Shown here piece after piece: positions 51,527 to 63,014 of a stretch of 64,000 bases of DNA. The notes beneath the pieces were generated by a model, which was not told the DNA's origin, did not search any database, and was given only the letters and a program-made list of their open reading frames with translations. The stretch comes from Winslowiella arboricola (lineage in GTDB: Bacteria; Pseudomonadota; Gammaproteobacteria; Enterobacterales; Enterobacteriaceae). The stretch lies in the NCBI RefSeq assembly GCF_025527015.1, contig NZ_JAODIM010000038.1, positions 124,001-188,000 on the forward strand, in the 5' to 3' direction. A program made the position numbers and the translations under genes. The stretch's first letter is position 1, and every line of letters begins with the position of its first letter.

Positions 51527-52549
51527 ATGGGCATTTTCAGAATCGATCCACTGATGGTAAAACTGATTATCACCGTCCTGCTGGCCAGCTTCCTGCCAGC
51601 GCGCGGTGATTTCGTGGTGTTTTTCCACTGGCTCACCACGGCGGCGATTGCGCTGCTGTTCTTTATGCATGGCGCCAAACTGTCGCGCGAGAAAATTATC
51701 GCCGGTAGCAGCCACTGGCGGCTCCATCTGTGGGTGATGTTCAGTACCTTTGTGCTGTTCCCGATTGTCGGCCTGCTGTTCGCCTGGTGGCATCCCGTCG
51801 ATATCGGCGAAGATATCTATACCGGCTTTATGTATCTGTGCATTCTGCCCGCCACGGTGCAGTCGGCTATCGCCCTGACCTCGCTGGCGGGTGGTAATGT
51901 CGCAGCCGCCATCTGTAGCGCTTCGGCTTCCAGCCTGCTTGGCGTGTTTATCTCCCCGCTGCTGGTTGGTCTGGTGATGAATGTGCACAGTGACAGCGCC
52001 ACCAACGGCCTGGAGCAAATCGGCAGCATTATGCTGCAACTGCTACTGCCTTTTGTGGTCGGCCATCTGTCACGCCGCTGGATTGCCGGTTGGGTGGAGA
52101 GACATCGCGGTTTAATCGGCAAGACCGACCAGACATCAATTCTGCTGGTGGTCTATTCCGCGTTCAGTGAAGCCGTGGTTAATGGCATCTGGAACCGCGT
52201 CGGCGTGACCACCCTGCTGTTTATCCTCGCTGTCAGCTTGGGGCTGCTGTTTGTGATTCTGGCGATTAACCTGCTGGCGGCGCGCCTGTTTGGCTTTAAT
52301 CGCGCCGATGAGATTACCATTCTGTTTTGCGGCTCGAAGAAGAGCCTGGCGAACGGCGTGCCGATGGCTAATATTCTGTTCCCGGCCTCTGCCGTGGGGA
52401 TTATCGTACTGCCGCTGATGATATTCCATCAGGTGCAGCTAATGGTCTGTTCGATGATTGCCCAGCGTTACAAGAAAAAAGGCGAAGCGGAAGCGGCGCA
52501 AAAGCTGGCGGCCAGCAGCGGTAAAACGGTGGTTGAATCGCAGAAGTAA
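51527..52549 (+). CDS. yfeH: YfeH, bile acid:sodium symporter family protein
   Basis: A 340-residue inner membrane protein with about ten helices of the SBF/BASS superfamily. AIALLFFMHGAKLSREKI, LCILPATVQSAIALTSLAGGNVAAAICSASASSLLGV and CGSKKSLANGVPMANIL contain the family cross-over motifs. Substrate unknown. Next to yfeR as in E. coli. Confidence 0.92.
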   Translation: MGIFRIDPLMVKLIITVLLASFLPARGDFVVFFHWLTTAAIALLFFMHGAKLSREKIIAGSSHWRLHLWVMFSTFVLFPIVGLLFAWWHPVDIGEDIYTGFMYLCILPATVQSAIALTSLAGGNVAAAICSASASSLLGVFISPLLVGLVMNVHSDSATNGLEQIGSIMLQLLLPFVVGHLSRRWIAGWVERHRGLIGKTDQTSILLVVYSAFSEAVVNGIWNRVGVTTLLFILAVSLGLLFVILAINLLAARLFGFNRADEITILFCGSKKSLANGVPMANILFPASAVGIIVLPLMIFHQVQLMVCSMIAQRYKKKGEAEAAQKLAASSGKTVVESQK

Positions 52550-52552
52550 GGC

Positions 52553-52587
52553 AAAAAAAACGGCTCGTGAAAACGAGCCGTTTTTTT
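52553..52587. terminator. Bidirectional terminator between yfeH and ypeB
   Basis: CGGCTCGT, loop GAAA, ACGAGCCG (52561-52580) with eight As before and seven Ts after. Confidence 0.92.
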
Positions 52588-52802
52588 CAGTTGCGCCTTA
52601 ATGGCTTAACCAGTCCTTCAAGTCCCTCGATTTTAATCGCCAGCGTCAGCTGCATCAGCTCGCCAAGGTGGCCGGCAGGGAATTCATCCTTACGGGCAAA
52701 CCACAGCAGATAAGGTTCCGGCAAATCGATAAGCACCCGCCCCTTATATTTGCCAAACGGCATAACGGTGTTGGCAATCTCAATCAGGTTCTCTTTTTCC
52801 AT
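52587..52802 (-). CDS. ypeB: YpeB, DUF3820 protein
   Basis: A 71-residue protein nearly identical in pattern to E. coli YpeB: MEKENLIEIANTVMPFGKYKG, LIDLPEPYLLWFARKDEFPAG. It belongs to the DUF3820 family, of unknown role, often near DNA repair or exonuclease functions. The ATG at 52802 lies 2 bp after the ligA stop, so it is co-transcribed with ligA. A GTG three codons earlier overlaps ligA and cannot be excluded. Confidence 0.93.
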   Translation of the reverse strand: MEKENLIEIANTVMPFGKYKGRVLIDLPEPYLLWFARKDEFPAGHLGELMQLTLAIKIEGLEGLVKPLRRN

Positions 52803-52803
52803 C

Positions 52804-55844
<3,041 letters not shown>

Positions 55845-56063
55845 TGTATTCTCTGTTGTTCCAATACCTTGCCACCACGGCAAACTTTATCCTCTAACTG
55901 TATTTGCCCCGGTACACAAGTGCAAGTCTGCGCACTATTTTCTAACAAATTAGATGGCGTAAGCACACTTTTTTGTTGTTTTTTCATCCAATCGCCTGCT
56001 GGTCAGCGTAAAAAGCTGCGTTATGATAGCCTTGCACTGCCGCCAAAAGGAGAGACGCTGTCG

Positions 56064-56834
56064 ATGGCAACTGAGAAAAACCTTAAAACGCATAATGGTA
56101 TTTACTACTTCAGACAGGGCTGGAACCTGATCCGCCTGCCTGGTATTCGTCGCTTTGTGATCCTGCCGCTGTTGATCAATATTTTACTGATGGGCGGCGC
56201 TTTTATCTGGTTGTTTGACCGTCTGGGACACTGGATCCCGGCGCTGATGAGCCATATTCCCGACTGGTTGCAGTGGTTAAGCTATCTGCTGTGGCCGCTC
56301 ACCGTGATTTCGATTGTGCTGGTGTTCAGTTATCTGTTCTCCACCATTGCCAACTGGATTGCCGCCCCGTTCTGCGGGTTGCTGGCCGAACAGCTTGAAG
56401 CGCGCCTGACCGGCACACCACTGCCCGATAGCGGCTGGGCGGGCCTGGTGAAGGATATCCCGCGCATTATGAAACGCGAATGGCAGAAACTGGCTTATTA
56501 CCTGCCACGGGCACTGGGACTACTGCTGCTCTATTTTATCCCCGGTTTTGGCCAGACCGTAGCGCCGGTGTTGTGGTTCCTGTTCAGCGCCTGGATGTTA
56601 TCGATTCAGTATTGCGACTATCCGTTTGATAACCATAAAGTGAGTTTCCAGCAGATGCGCAGCGCGCTGCGTCTGCATAAAACCGACAATATGCAGTTTG
56701 GCGCGCTGGTCAGCCTGTTCACCATGGTGCCACTGCTGAATCTGGCGATTATGCCGGTGGCGGTCTGTGGCGCCACCGCCATGTGGGTCGACCGCTATCG
56801 CGATCGGCTGGGGGTGGTAAGCGGGAGCCGATAA
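56064..56834 (+). CDS. cysZ: Sulfate transporter CysZ
   Basis: A 256-residue inner membrane protein collinear with E. coli Cys[56 protein letters not shown] and [16 protein letters not shown]. It imports sulfate for cysteine synthesis. AAGGAG lies upstream of the ATG at 56064; the much longer frame is noncoding upstream. The last three codons and stop (GSR, TAA) lie inside a REP-like palindrome, so the C-terminus was altered by the repeat. Confidence 0.94.
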   Translation: MATEKNLKTHNGIYYFRQGWNLIRLPGIRRFVILPLLINILLMGGAFIWLFDRLGHWIPALMSHIPDWLQWLSYLLWPLTVISIVLVFSYLFSTIANWIAAPFCGLLAEQLEARLTGTPLPDSGWAGLVKDIPRIMKREWQKLAYYLPRALGLLLLYFIPGFGQTVAPVLWFLFSAWMLSIQYCDYPFDNHKVSFQQMRSALRLHKTDNMQFGALVSLFTMVPLLNLAIMPVAVCGATAMWVDRYRDRLGVVSGSR

Positions 56835-56842
56835 CGGCTCCC
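56823..56842 (+). repeat. REP-like palindrome A overlapping the cysZ stop
   Basis: GGGAGCCGATAACGGCTCCC. The TAA in its centre is the stop codon of cysZ. Confidence 0.9.
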
Positions 56843-57383
56843 TTGGGATATGAATACTTTGCAGCTACCGTGTTAAGTTCAGTACATGTCGCTTTAAATT
56901 GAGATATACACCCCCCTAAGCGTCAGCAGCAAGCTGCTACCGCCAAGGCCCCGGAAATCACGCCCTTTACGTCGCAAACGCCGTAAAGCCCGTTCACCGG
57001 GGTTAAAAGGGGTTACCTGAATTTCTTCGTTGCTGAACGCTGGGTTGGGCTTATCAGGGCAGGGGGCGAAGTGGGAATATTTATATAAGAGCAACCGGCT
57101 ACGCCGGGCGTACGGCGCCGTTTAACCTCTAAGCCATATGTGGCCTTATCTGGCGCCTCCATGCCGCTGACGCGGCATTCAGAAGAAGGCTACGCACAGC
57201 TTGCCTGCCTGCCTGAATAACGTTAAGAGGGAATTTTTAGGAAAAATAATGTCCGCTCTGTGCCAAAAGCGGAAGTTTCTGCAGCAGCAAGTACTGGCAA
57301 ACGTGGGAATTCCATTTCCCAGTGAGTGTTGTATCTCATACAGAGGGATTACCAAAACGCTCAACTGGAATAGGGTTTAACCC
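56843..57383. other. Region without clear gene at the left side of the inserted segment
   Basis: About 540 bp after cysZ. A 66-residue minus-strand ORF (57094-56894) is present, but it is basic, has no convincing ribosome-binding site and matches nothing known. The sequence ATGTCCGCTCT at 57249-57259 recurs at 59616-59626 on the other side of the inserted genes. It is probably decayed mobile DNA. Confidence 0.4.
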
Positions 57384-57977
57384 TCACTGCATTAAAAAAG
57401 CAGATGCAGTTTTCTCAGCGCTACTGACAAGATCTTCATAATGCTTATTTTTTTCTTCAACATCATCGCCAATAGTATCAAAGAGAAATTTAACCGATGA
57501 GTTGTTCACGCCGCAGAAACTCGCAATACCATTATTTAGCGTCTGGCGCAGCGTAAAGTCGAAGCCTCTTTTCATAAAGGCCGGCTCGTTCTGCCCGACA
57601 AGACCAATCCACAGGATCCTGGAGGCGGGCCTCTGTGAGCCCTCGCCGTAGAACACGCCGTTATTCCAGACCCTGTCGATATAGCCTTTAAGCATCGCCG
57701 GGAGAGAATACCACCACACCGGAAATACAAAGATGAGCGGGTGCTCCGGTGATAACTCGGATGCAAGCCTGGAGACTTCCGCACTGTAATCTTTGCTCTG
57801 ATCCTGCCAGTCCGGCTCATCCTCCGTGTTTAAAACAGGGGAGAAACCTGAGCGGTAAAGATCCAGAATGTTCACCTCACACCCTGACGCCTCCGCCATG
57901 GCGGTTATGCGTTTTACAACGTCTCCGGTCAGGCTGTCCGTTCTGGGGTGTGACCAGATAATGTTTAACTTCTTCAT
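57384..57977 (-). CDS. Flavodoxin-fold NAD(P)H quinone oxidoreductase
   Basis: A 197-residue protein of the NQO1/MdaB/KefF-like family with FMN or FAD. The N-terminal flavin-binding loop is IIWSHPRTDSLTGDVV, and the core has HPLIFVFPVWWYSLPAMLKGYIDRVW, typical of this family, then GFDFTLRQTLNNG. It probably reduces quinones with two electrons. Its start lies 6 bp after the Lgt-like stop, so both are in one operon divergent from the TetR gene. Confidence 0.9.
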   Translation of the reverse strand: MKKLNIIWSHPRTDSLTGDVVKRITAMAEASGCEVNILDLYRSGFSPVLNTEDEPDWQDQSKDYSAEVSRLASELSPEHPLIFVFPVWWYSLPAMLKGYIDRVWNNGVFYGEGSQRPASRILWIGLVGQNEPAFMKRGFDFTLRQTLNNGIASFCGVNNSSVKFLFDTIGDDVEEKNKHYEDLVSSAEKTASAFLMQ

Positions 57978-57983
57978 AAAACC

Positions 57984-58859
57984 TCAGTTCTTAGGAACAT
58001 TTTTCTTTGAGACTAAAACGCTCAACACTATGATTTCAAACATAAATAATAATGGGATTGTTAAAGCCCCCGCTTTGGTTGAAAACAGCGAGCCTGAAAA
58101 CCCCACCGGTATGTCCATTTCATGAAACTGCTCTGTCGTAATTTTTACCAGAGAGAAGAGCAGGAGATACAATGCCGTCGTGAATCCCGGTTTATGTCCG
58201 TTTTTAGAGTAGATAACGCTGATAACCAGCCACAGTATCACCTGCGAAACAAGCTCGAGGAGTTGAGAAGGAAAGCGCGGCAGCACACCATAAGCGTTGC
58301 TCTTAATGACGTTCGCCAGCGCGAGATCCCCGCTGGCGATCAGCATATCGGCATGTCTCGATGAGGAAAACAGCATGGATAAATGAGGGTCCATGACCAC
58401 TTTACCCCAGCCTGATCCGACGACGGTATCGCCCGCCAGTACAGCTAAAGCAGCGACGGGGGCGGCTGTCGCCACAGCATCAGTGAGACGATAAAATTCG
58501 ACGTTCCACTTTTTCGACAAGAGCCATAAAACCGGGACAACCAGCGCTACCGCTCCGGCGAACGAGGCGCAACCATCCCAGAATTTCAGAAAATAAAATG
58601 GCTCATCGGCGAGGCTGGACGGGCAATACAGCAGCACATAGCTGACTCTGGCCCCCAGTAGCAGAGTGATAAAGCACGTAAAAATCAGTATCGTTTTCCT
58701 GTCGCTGTCCATGGACGGATGAACGCCTTTTAGCCTTCGGGTCAGCAGCACGGAGGAAATCAGCAAACCGATTTCAAAGAACAACCCATACCAGTTACCC
58801 GTCAGCGGGCCAAGCGTGAAAACTACCGGATCAATTACCGGATAACTTAAATATTCCAT
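57984..58859 (-). CDS. Degenerate Lgt-like membrane protein
   Basis: A 291-residue protein with about seven membrane segments that follows the plan of prolipoprotein diacylglyceryl transferase: DPVVFTLGPLTGNWYGLFFEIG at the N-terminus, LLGARVSYVLLYC, FWDGCASFAGAV, and RFPSQLLELVSQVILW. The family's HGG (essential His) is replaced by AGA, and the GRxGNFIN signature is replaced by AGDTVVGSGWG, so the main catalytic His and Arg are missing. It is therefore unlikely to perform normal lipoprotein lipidation. The start at 58859 has GGCAGGAA close by. Its role with a quinone reductase under TetR control is unknown. Confidence 0.72.
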   Translation of the reverse strand: MEYLSYPVIDPVVFTLGPLTGNWYGLFFEIGLLISSVLLTRRLKGVHPSMDSDRKTILIFTCFITLLLGARVSYVLLYCPSSLADEPFYFLKFWDGCASFAGAVALVVPVLWLLSKKWNVEFYRLTDAVATAAPVAALAVLAGDTVVGSGWGKVVMDPHLSMLFSSSRHADMLIASGDLALANVIKSNAYGVLPRFPSQLLELVSQVILWLVISVIYSKNGHKPGFTTALYLLLFSLVKITTEQFHEMDIPVGFSGSLFSTKAGALTIPLLFMFEIIVLSVLVSKKNVPKN

Positions 58860-58904
58860 TTCCTGCCTCTGACCCGACGTAGCTGGCCGACCTCTAAGTA
58901 AAAC

Positions 58905-58918
58905 TGAACACTTGTTCA
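58905..58918. promoter_or_regulatory. Probable TetR-type operator
   Basis: TGAACA-CT-TGTTCA is a perfect inverted repeat in the divergent region between the Lgt-like and TetR genes, directly upstream of the Lgt-like start region. Confidence 0.65.
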
Positions 58919-58996
58919 ATTTTAGTGTAGATCGAGATTTGAACGGATGTCCAGTTTTACATTGTCATCCCCGTGGCCTTCAGTAATAATTCACAG

Positions 58997-59572
58997 ATGA
59001 GCTATATGAACCGTAAAGACAGGCGTGAATCGATACTCGAAGCCGCAGCAGAGCTTGCGCTCAGCGGGGGTCTGAACTCGCTGACGATCCGCAGTGTGGC
59101 GCTCCGTGCCGGAATTGCCGTCGGGCAGATTCACCATCACTTCGCTTCTTCCGGCCAGATGAAGTCTGAGGTTCTGATACAGCTGATGCACGATATGCTT
59201 GAGAGGTTATCTGAAGATGCGGGCGGGACATGGACGGACAGATTAATCCGCTATCTGAAGAGTGATGACGGCAACCTTGAGGCTTATATCCGGATCTGGC
59301 GGGAAGCCCAGGTCATTGCCGGGGGCGATGAGGATGTCAAAACCGCCTATCTTGAAGTGATGAAGGTCTGGAACGACAGGACTGTCCATCTGATCGGGCA
59401 TGCCTGCGAGAGCGGCGAGGCGAGGGTCTCAGATTCGTGCGAGGAAACCGCGTGGCGACTGAGTTCGTTTGTCTGCGGTCTGGACGGCTCATGCGCTCTT
59501 GGCCTCATCAGTATTGCTGATGCCCACCGTTACATCGATCGCATGGTCAGGTTTGAATTAAACATCATTTGA
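58997..59572 (+). CDS. TetR-family regulator
   Basis: A 191-residue regulator, counted from MSYMNRKD. The helix-turn-helix is RRESILEAAAELALSGGLNSLTIRSVALRAGIAVGQIHHHF. BetI/AcrR-like C-terminal ligand domain. Divergent from the Lgt-like/oxidoreductase operon with a palindrome between, so it likely represses it. Alternative starts lie at 58973 (GTG) and 59006; none has a good ribosome-binding site. Confidence 0.88.
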   Translation: MSYMNRKDRRESILEAAAELALSGGLNSLTIRSVALRAGIAVGQIHHHFASSGQMKSEVLIQLMHDMLERLSEDAGGTWTDRLIRYLKSDDGNLEAYIRIWREAQVIAGGDEDVKTAYLEVMKVWNDRTVHLIGHACESGEARVSDSCEETAWRLSSFVCGLDGSCALGLISIADAHRYIDRMVRFELNII

Positions 59573-59599
59573 TTACGGCCAATCACCTCGGGCCATATG

Positions 59600-60820
59600 T
59601 ACTTTACTTTATTCATATGTCCGCTCTTCGCTCAAAGCTGCCCGTCATGCCTGCTTGTGAAAAGGCTTAACGAGAGATCATTTCCGTTCTCCACCGGACT
59701 TCTTTAGAACAGGCTTTGCGACAGCTTCAGCCCGTTAACGAAAATTCTCTGCCTGATTTTAATACTCCGTAACACCAGTGAACCAGCTTCCGCATCAGCG
59801 CGCCAATCGCCACCATTTTCGGCTTGCCCCGCAGGCACAGCTGATCATAGATGTTGCGCATCCTGGGATTGTGAATCTTTCCACACAGCGCTGACAGGTA
59901 GAGCCTGGCACGAAGTTGTGGCGGTCCGATTTTTGACATGCGTGCCTGCCCCCGGACTGACGTCCCTGATCGTTTCTCAACCGGCACAACACCCAGGAAG
60001 GACGCTGCCTGGTCTGCCGACTTAAAATCATGACTCCGCAACACAACCAGCATGTGTGTGCCCAGCTGCGGGCCAACAGACTTTATTGACGTCAGAAGGT
60101 CATAATCATGCTTCAGATCCGGATGTGCCAGAACATGTCTGGTGATGAGTTTTTCGGTAGCCTTCACCTCCAGGCTGAGTTGCTGCAGCATATGCTGCGA
60201 GGAGCTTATTATCTCCGGAGGCGTGTCAGTGCTCTCATATTTCTCCATGCGATTGCGCTCCCGGACGGCATCACTGACCAGCACATCACGACGCCGGAGC
60301 AGAGCCTTGAGATGACGTATCTCGGGGGGCGGAGGCATCCAGCGATGCGGGTTTTTAAGCAGTGCGTAGCAGGCCAGCATGTACGCATCCACCTTATCCG
60401 TTTTAGTCAGGATGCCCATCCCCCGGGCAAAATCCCGGCTGCGATGCGGATTGGCCAGTGACACATATCCGCCTGCGTCATGCAGCGCCGTGGCCAGTTG
60501 CTCGTGGTAGACACCAGTGGCCTCCATCACAAAATGAATATCCTCCGGCCCGCAATGCTGACGCCTGAGCCAGGCGAAGATAGCCGGTGAAGCGTGGCGA
60601 TCATTTTTAATCTTCTTCGTTTTAATACGCCCCTGCATGCCGTCATACAGCATGCACAGGTCAAGGGTTCCTTTACTCACGTCAATACCGACAGGAAACA
60701 TACACTTTCTCCTCTCACATAGACCGTCACGCCTGTTCGCCTTGTTCATACGGAGTCGGGCTCCTGGTAACCGTTCAACATACTGTGCTGGCGTGAAAGG
60801 GGAAGCAGAGGGCCATTAGC
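59600..60820 (-). mobile_element. IS110-family insertion sequence (ends approximate)
   Basis: An IS110-family transposase gene with about 120 bp noncoding DNA on each side before backbone-like sequence resumes. IS110 elements have no long terminal inverted repeats, so the ends cannot be fixed by eye; coordinates are approximate. The 5' noncoding side (about 60702-60840) is where the IS110 group carries the bridge RNA. It sits between the TetR gene and cysK. Confidence 0.6.
59727..60701 (-). CDS. IS110-family transposase (DEDD plus Transposase_20)
   Basis: A 324-residue recombinase. The N-terminal RuvC-like DEDD domain starts MFPVGIDVSKGTLDLCM, with first Asp, then FVMEATGVYHEQLA, with Glu, and LTKTDKVDAYMLACYAL with the last Asp pair. 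The C-terminal Transposase_20 domain has LTSIKSVGPQLGTHML, FLGVVPVEKRSGTSVRG with the catalytic Ser, and RARLYLSALC. It appears intact. The start at 60701 has GAGGAGA upstream. Such enzymes use a bridge RNA encoded by the element to choose targets. Confidence 0.93.
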   Translation of the reverse strand: MFPVGIDVSKGTLDLCMLYDGMQGRIKTKKIKNDRHASPAIFAWLRRQHCGPEDIHFVMEATGVYHEQLATALHDAGGYVSLANPHRSRDFARGMGILTKTDKVDAYMLACYALLKNPHRWMPPPPEIRHLKALLRRRDVLVSDAVRERNRMEKYESTDTPPEIISSSQHMLQQLSLEVKATEKLITRHVLAHPDLKHDYDLLTSIKSVGPQLGTHMLVVLRSHDFKSADQAASFLGVVPVEKRSGTSVRGQARMSKIGPPQLRARLYLSALCGKIHNPRMRNIYDQLCLRGKPKMVAIGALMRKLVHWCYGVLKSGREFSLTG

Positions 60821-60925
60821 TGCAAAGCAAGATTCAATTGTTGATTCAACTGTTCTTCAGGGCGGGGCCGGGCGCACTCTGCTTCCGTGTAGTGGTAGCT
60901 AATCACCACATAATGTTAGATACAA

Positions 60926-60945
60926 GGGCGGTGTTCTCGCCGCCC
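60926..60945 (+). repeat. REP-like palindrome B
   Basis: GGGCGGTGTTCTCGCCGCCC, one mismatch to the perfect palindrome, upstream of cysK. Confidence 0.85.
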
Positions 60946-61082
60946 CTGCTGTTCGCCTTATGCCATTTCAGTAAGCCTTATTTCAGACAATCATATACAT
61001 ATACGATTTCTTTCCTTCCGTGCTGAAATTGAAAGGGTATGCTCTTAGGGTTGCCAAAATTTCATACAGTTAAGGACGGGCT

Positions 61083-62054
61083 ATGAGTAAGATCTATGAA
61101 GACAACTCTCTGACAATCGGTCATACGCCGCTGGTTCGACTGAACCGCATCGGTAATGGGCGCATTCTGGCGAAGGTCGAATCCCGCAACCCAAGTTTCA
61201 GCGTCAAATGCCGTATCGGTGCCAATATGATTTGGGACGCTGAAAAACGTGGCATTCTGAAACCAGGCAATGAGCTGGTAGAACCCACCAGCGGAAACAC
61301 CGGTATCGCACTGGCTTACGTCGCTGCGGCACGCGGTTATAAGTTAACCCTGACCATGCCAGAGACCATGAGCGTCGAGCGGCGTAAGCTGCTGAAAGCG
61401 CTGGGGGCTAACCTGGTGCTGACCGAAGGCGCAAAAGGCATGAAAGGCGCGATTGCCAAAGCCGAGGAGATTGTGGCGGGCGATCCGGATAAATTTGTGC
61501 TGTTGCAGCAGTTCAGCAACCCGGCCAACCCGGAAATTCACGAAAAAACCACCGGCCCGGAAATCTGGGAAGATACCGATGGTGAAGTGGATGTATTTAT
61601 TGCTGGTGTCGGCACCGGCGGTACATTGACGGGTGTCAGCCGCTACATCAAAAACACCAAAGGCAAAACCGATCTGATTACCGTGGCGGTAGAACCTACC
61701 GACTCCCCGGTGATTGCTCAGGCGCTGGCGGGTGAAGAGATCAAACCTGGTCCGCATAAAATTCAGGGTATCGGCGCGGGCTTTATTCCGGGCAACCTTG
61801 ATCTGAAACTGATTGATCGCGTGGTGGCAATTACCAACGAAGAGTCTATTTCTACCGCGCGCCGCCTGATGGAAGAAGAAGGCATTCTGGCCGGTATCTC
61901 CTCCGGCGCAGCCGTAGCGGCCGCCCTGAAGCTGCAAGAAGATGAAGCTTTCGCCAACAAAAATATTGTGGTGATCCTGCCCTCTTCCGGCGAGCGTTAT
62001 CTCAGTACCGCACTGTTTGCCGATCTGTTTACCGAGAAAGAGCTGCAGCAGTAA
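61083..62054 (+). CDS. cysK: Cysteine synthase A (O-acetylserine sulfhydrylase)
   Basis: A 323-residue PLP enzyme, collinear with E. coli CysK. The PLP lysine is in [19 protein letters not shown], the substrate loop is [15 protein letters not shown], and the phosphate loop is [10 protein letters not shown]. It makes cysteine from O-acetylserine and sulfide. Follows cysZ as in E. coli, but about 4.2 kb of inserted DNA separate them here. AAGGACGG precedes the ATG. Confidence 0.98.
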   Translation: MSKIYEDNSLTIGHTPLVRLNRIGNGRILAKVESRNPSFSVKCRIGANMIWDAEKRGILKPGNELVEPTSGNTGIALAYVAAARGYKLTLTMPETMSVERRKLLKALGANLVLTEGAKGMKGAIAKAEEIVAGDPDKFVLLQQFSNPANPEIHEKTTGPEIWEDTDGEVDVFIAGVGTGGTLTGVSRYIKNTKGKTDLITVAVEPTDSPVIAQALAGEEIKPGPHKIQGIGAGFIPGNLDLKLIDRVVAITNEESISTARRLMEEEGILAGISSGAAVAAALKLQEDEAFANKNIVVILPSSGERYLSTALFADLFTEKELQQ

Positions 62055-62111
62055 GATTATCTGTCGCGGCAGGCGCTTTATACGCCCGATGGCGCGACAA
62101 TATTGCGATAA

Positions 62112-62139
62112 AACGCTCCTCTGCGGAGCGTTTTTTTTT
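62112..62139 (+). terminator. Terminator after cysK
   Basis: AACGCTCC, loop TCTGC, GGAGCGTT, followed by more Ts to 62139. Confidence 0.92.
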
Positions 62140-62593
62140 GCCGCCGCGGATTAGTCTGATTTACGTAAAAAAATGCATTTAATTTTGCCCAATATGCTGG
62201 CTTAAAAATGGTCTGATTTAATGTAGCAGTGGGTGCTAAACGGCTCTTTTTTGTGACCTTCATCATACTTTAGTGGGGGTGCAGATTGATTTTACCCCGC
62301 CGGGTCTGGTATTTAAGCTGGCAATTATTTCGATCCACAAAATTAATCGTCGCGCGATTGGATCAAGCTGAATCGATTTACCGGTTTGGCGATGCAGTAC
62401 AAAGCGCGGCATAATGGGAAGTGGACCAGCGGCGCTCTGAGCAGGTTATTGCGACGCTGCATCTTTTACCCTTAATTGCGCATTTTTTGGCGAGTCCTGT
62501 ACTCATGCCAGCGCGACCAACACAGGCTAAAGTTCGGCCTCCAGGCTAGACTTTAGATCCACAACACCAAACCAATTAAGTTGGGGAAACATA
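62140..62593 (+). promoter_or_regulatory. ptsH promoter region
   Basis: About 450 bp without a gene upstream of ptsH. In E. coli this region holds several pts promoters controlled by CRP and Mlc. A CRP-like half-conserved site, TGTGA-CCTTCA-TCATA, is at 62252-62267. No ORF was seen. Confidence 0.6.
62252..62267 (+). promoter_or_regulatory. CRP-like site upstream of ptsH
   Basis: TGTGA-N6-TCATA, four of five matches in the right arm to TCACA. Its place relative to cysK and ptsH agrees with the E. coli pts P0 region. Confidence 0.5.
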
Positions 62594-62851
62594 ATGTTCC
62601 AGCAAGAAGTTACAATTACCGCACCAAACGGTCTGCACACTCGCCCGGCTGCTCAGTTCGTAAAAGAAGCTAAAGGCTTCACCTCTGAAATCACTGTTAC
62701 CTCTAACGGTAAATCCGCCAGCGCGAAAAGCCTGTTCAAACTGCAGACTCTGGGTCTGACTCAGGGCACGGTTGTCAACCTGTCTGCTGAAGGTGAAGAT
62801 GAGCAGCAGGCTGTTGAGCATCTGGTTAAACTGATGGCTGAGCTCGAGTAA
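62594..62851 (+). CDS. ptsH: Phosphocarrier protein HPr
   Basis: An 85-residue HPr with active His15 in [20 protein letters not shown] and the [14 protein letters not shown] region, almost the same as in E. coli. It carries the phosphate from enzyme I to the sugar-specific EIIA proteins of the PTS. GTTGGGGAA precedes the ATG. ptsI follows 163 bp later. Confidence 0.98.
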   Translation: MFQQEVTITAPNGLHTRPAAQFVKEAKGFTSEITVTSNGKSASAKSLFKLQTLGLTQGTVVNLSAEGEDEQQAVEHLVKLMAELE

Positions 62852-63014
62852 TTCGCCCGGTCCGTCGGGGCAAATGTTTCATCAGGCAGAAGTGAGTGCA
62901 AACATTTTGATCGCGGACATCACGTCCGCGTTGTTGCTTCCGTAAAGTACACTTTTGCAACTCTGGCACCGCGTTTTGTCGCCTATCAAGCCATCGTTAT
63001 AAAAAGGTAAGGTT

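Noticed and set aside
56894-57094. 66-residue minus-strand ORF after cysZ
   Set aside because: Basic, no good start signals, no similarity recognised; probably noncoding.
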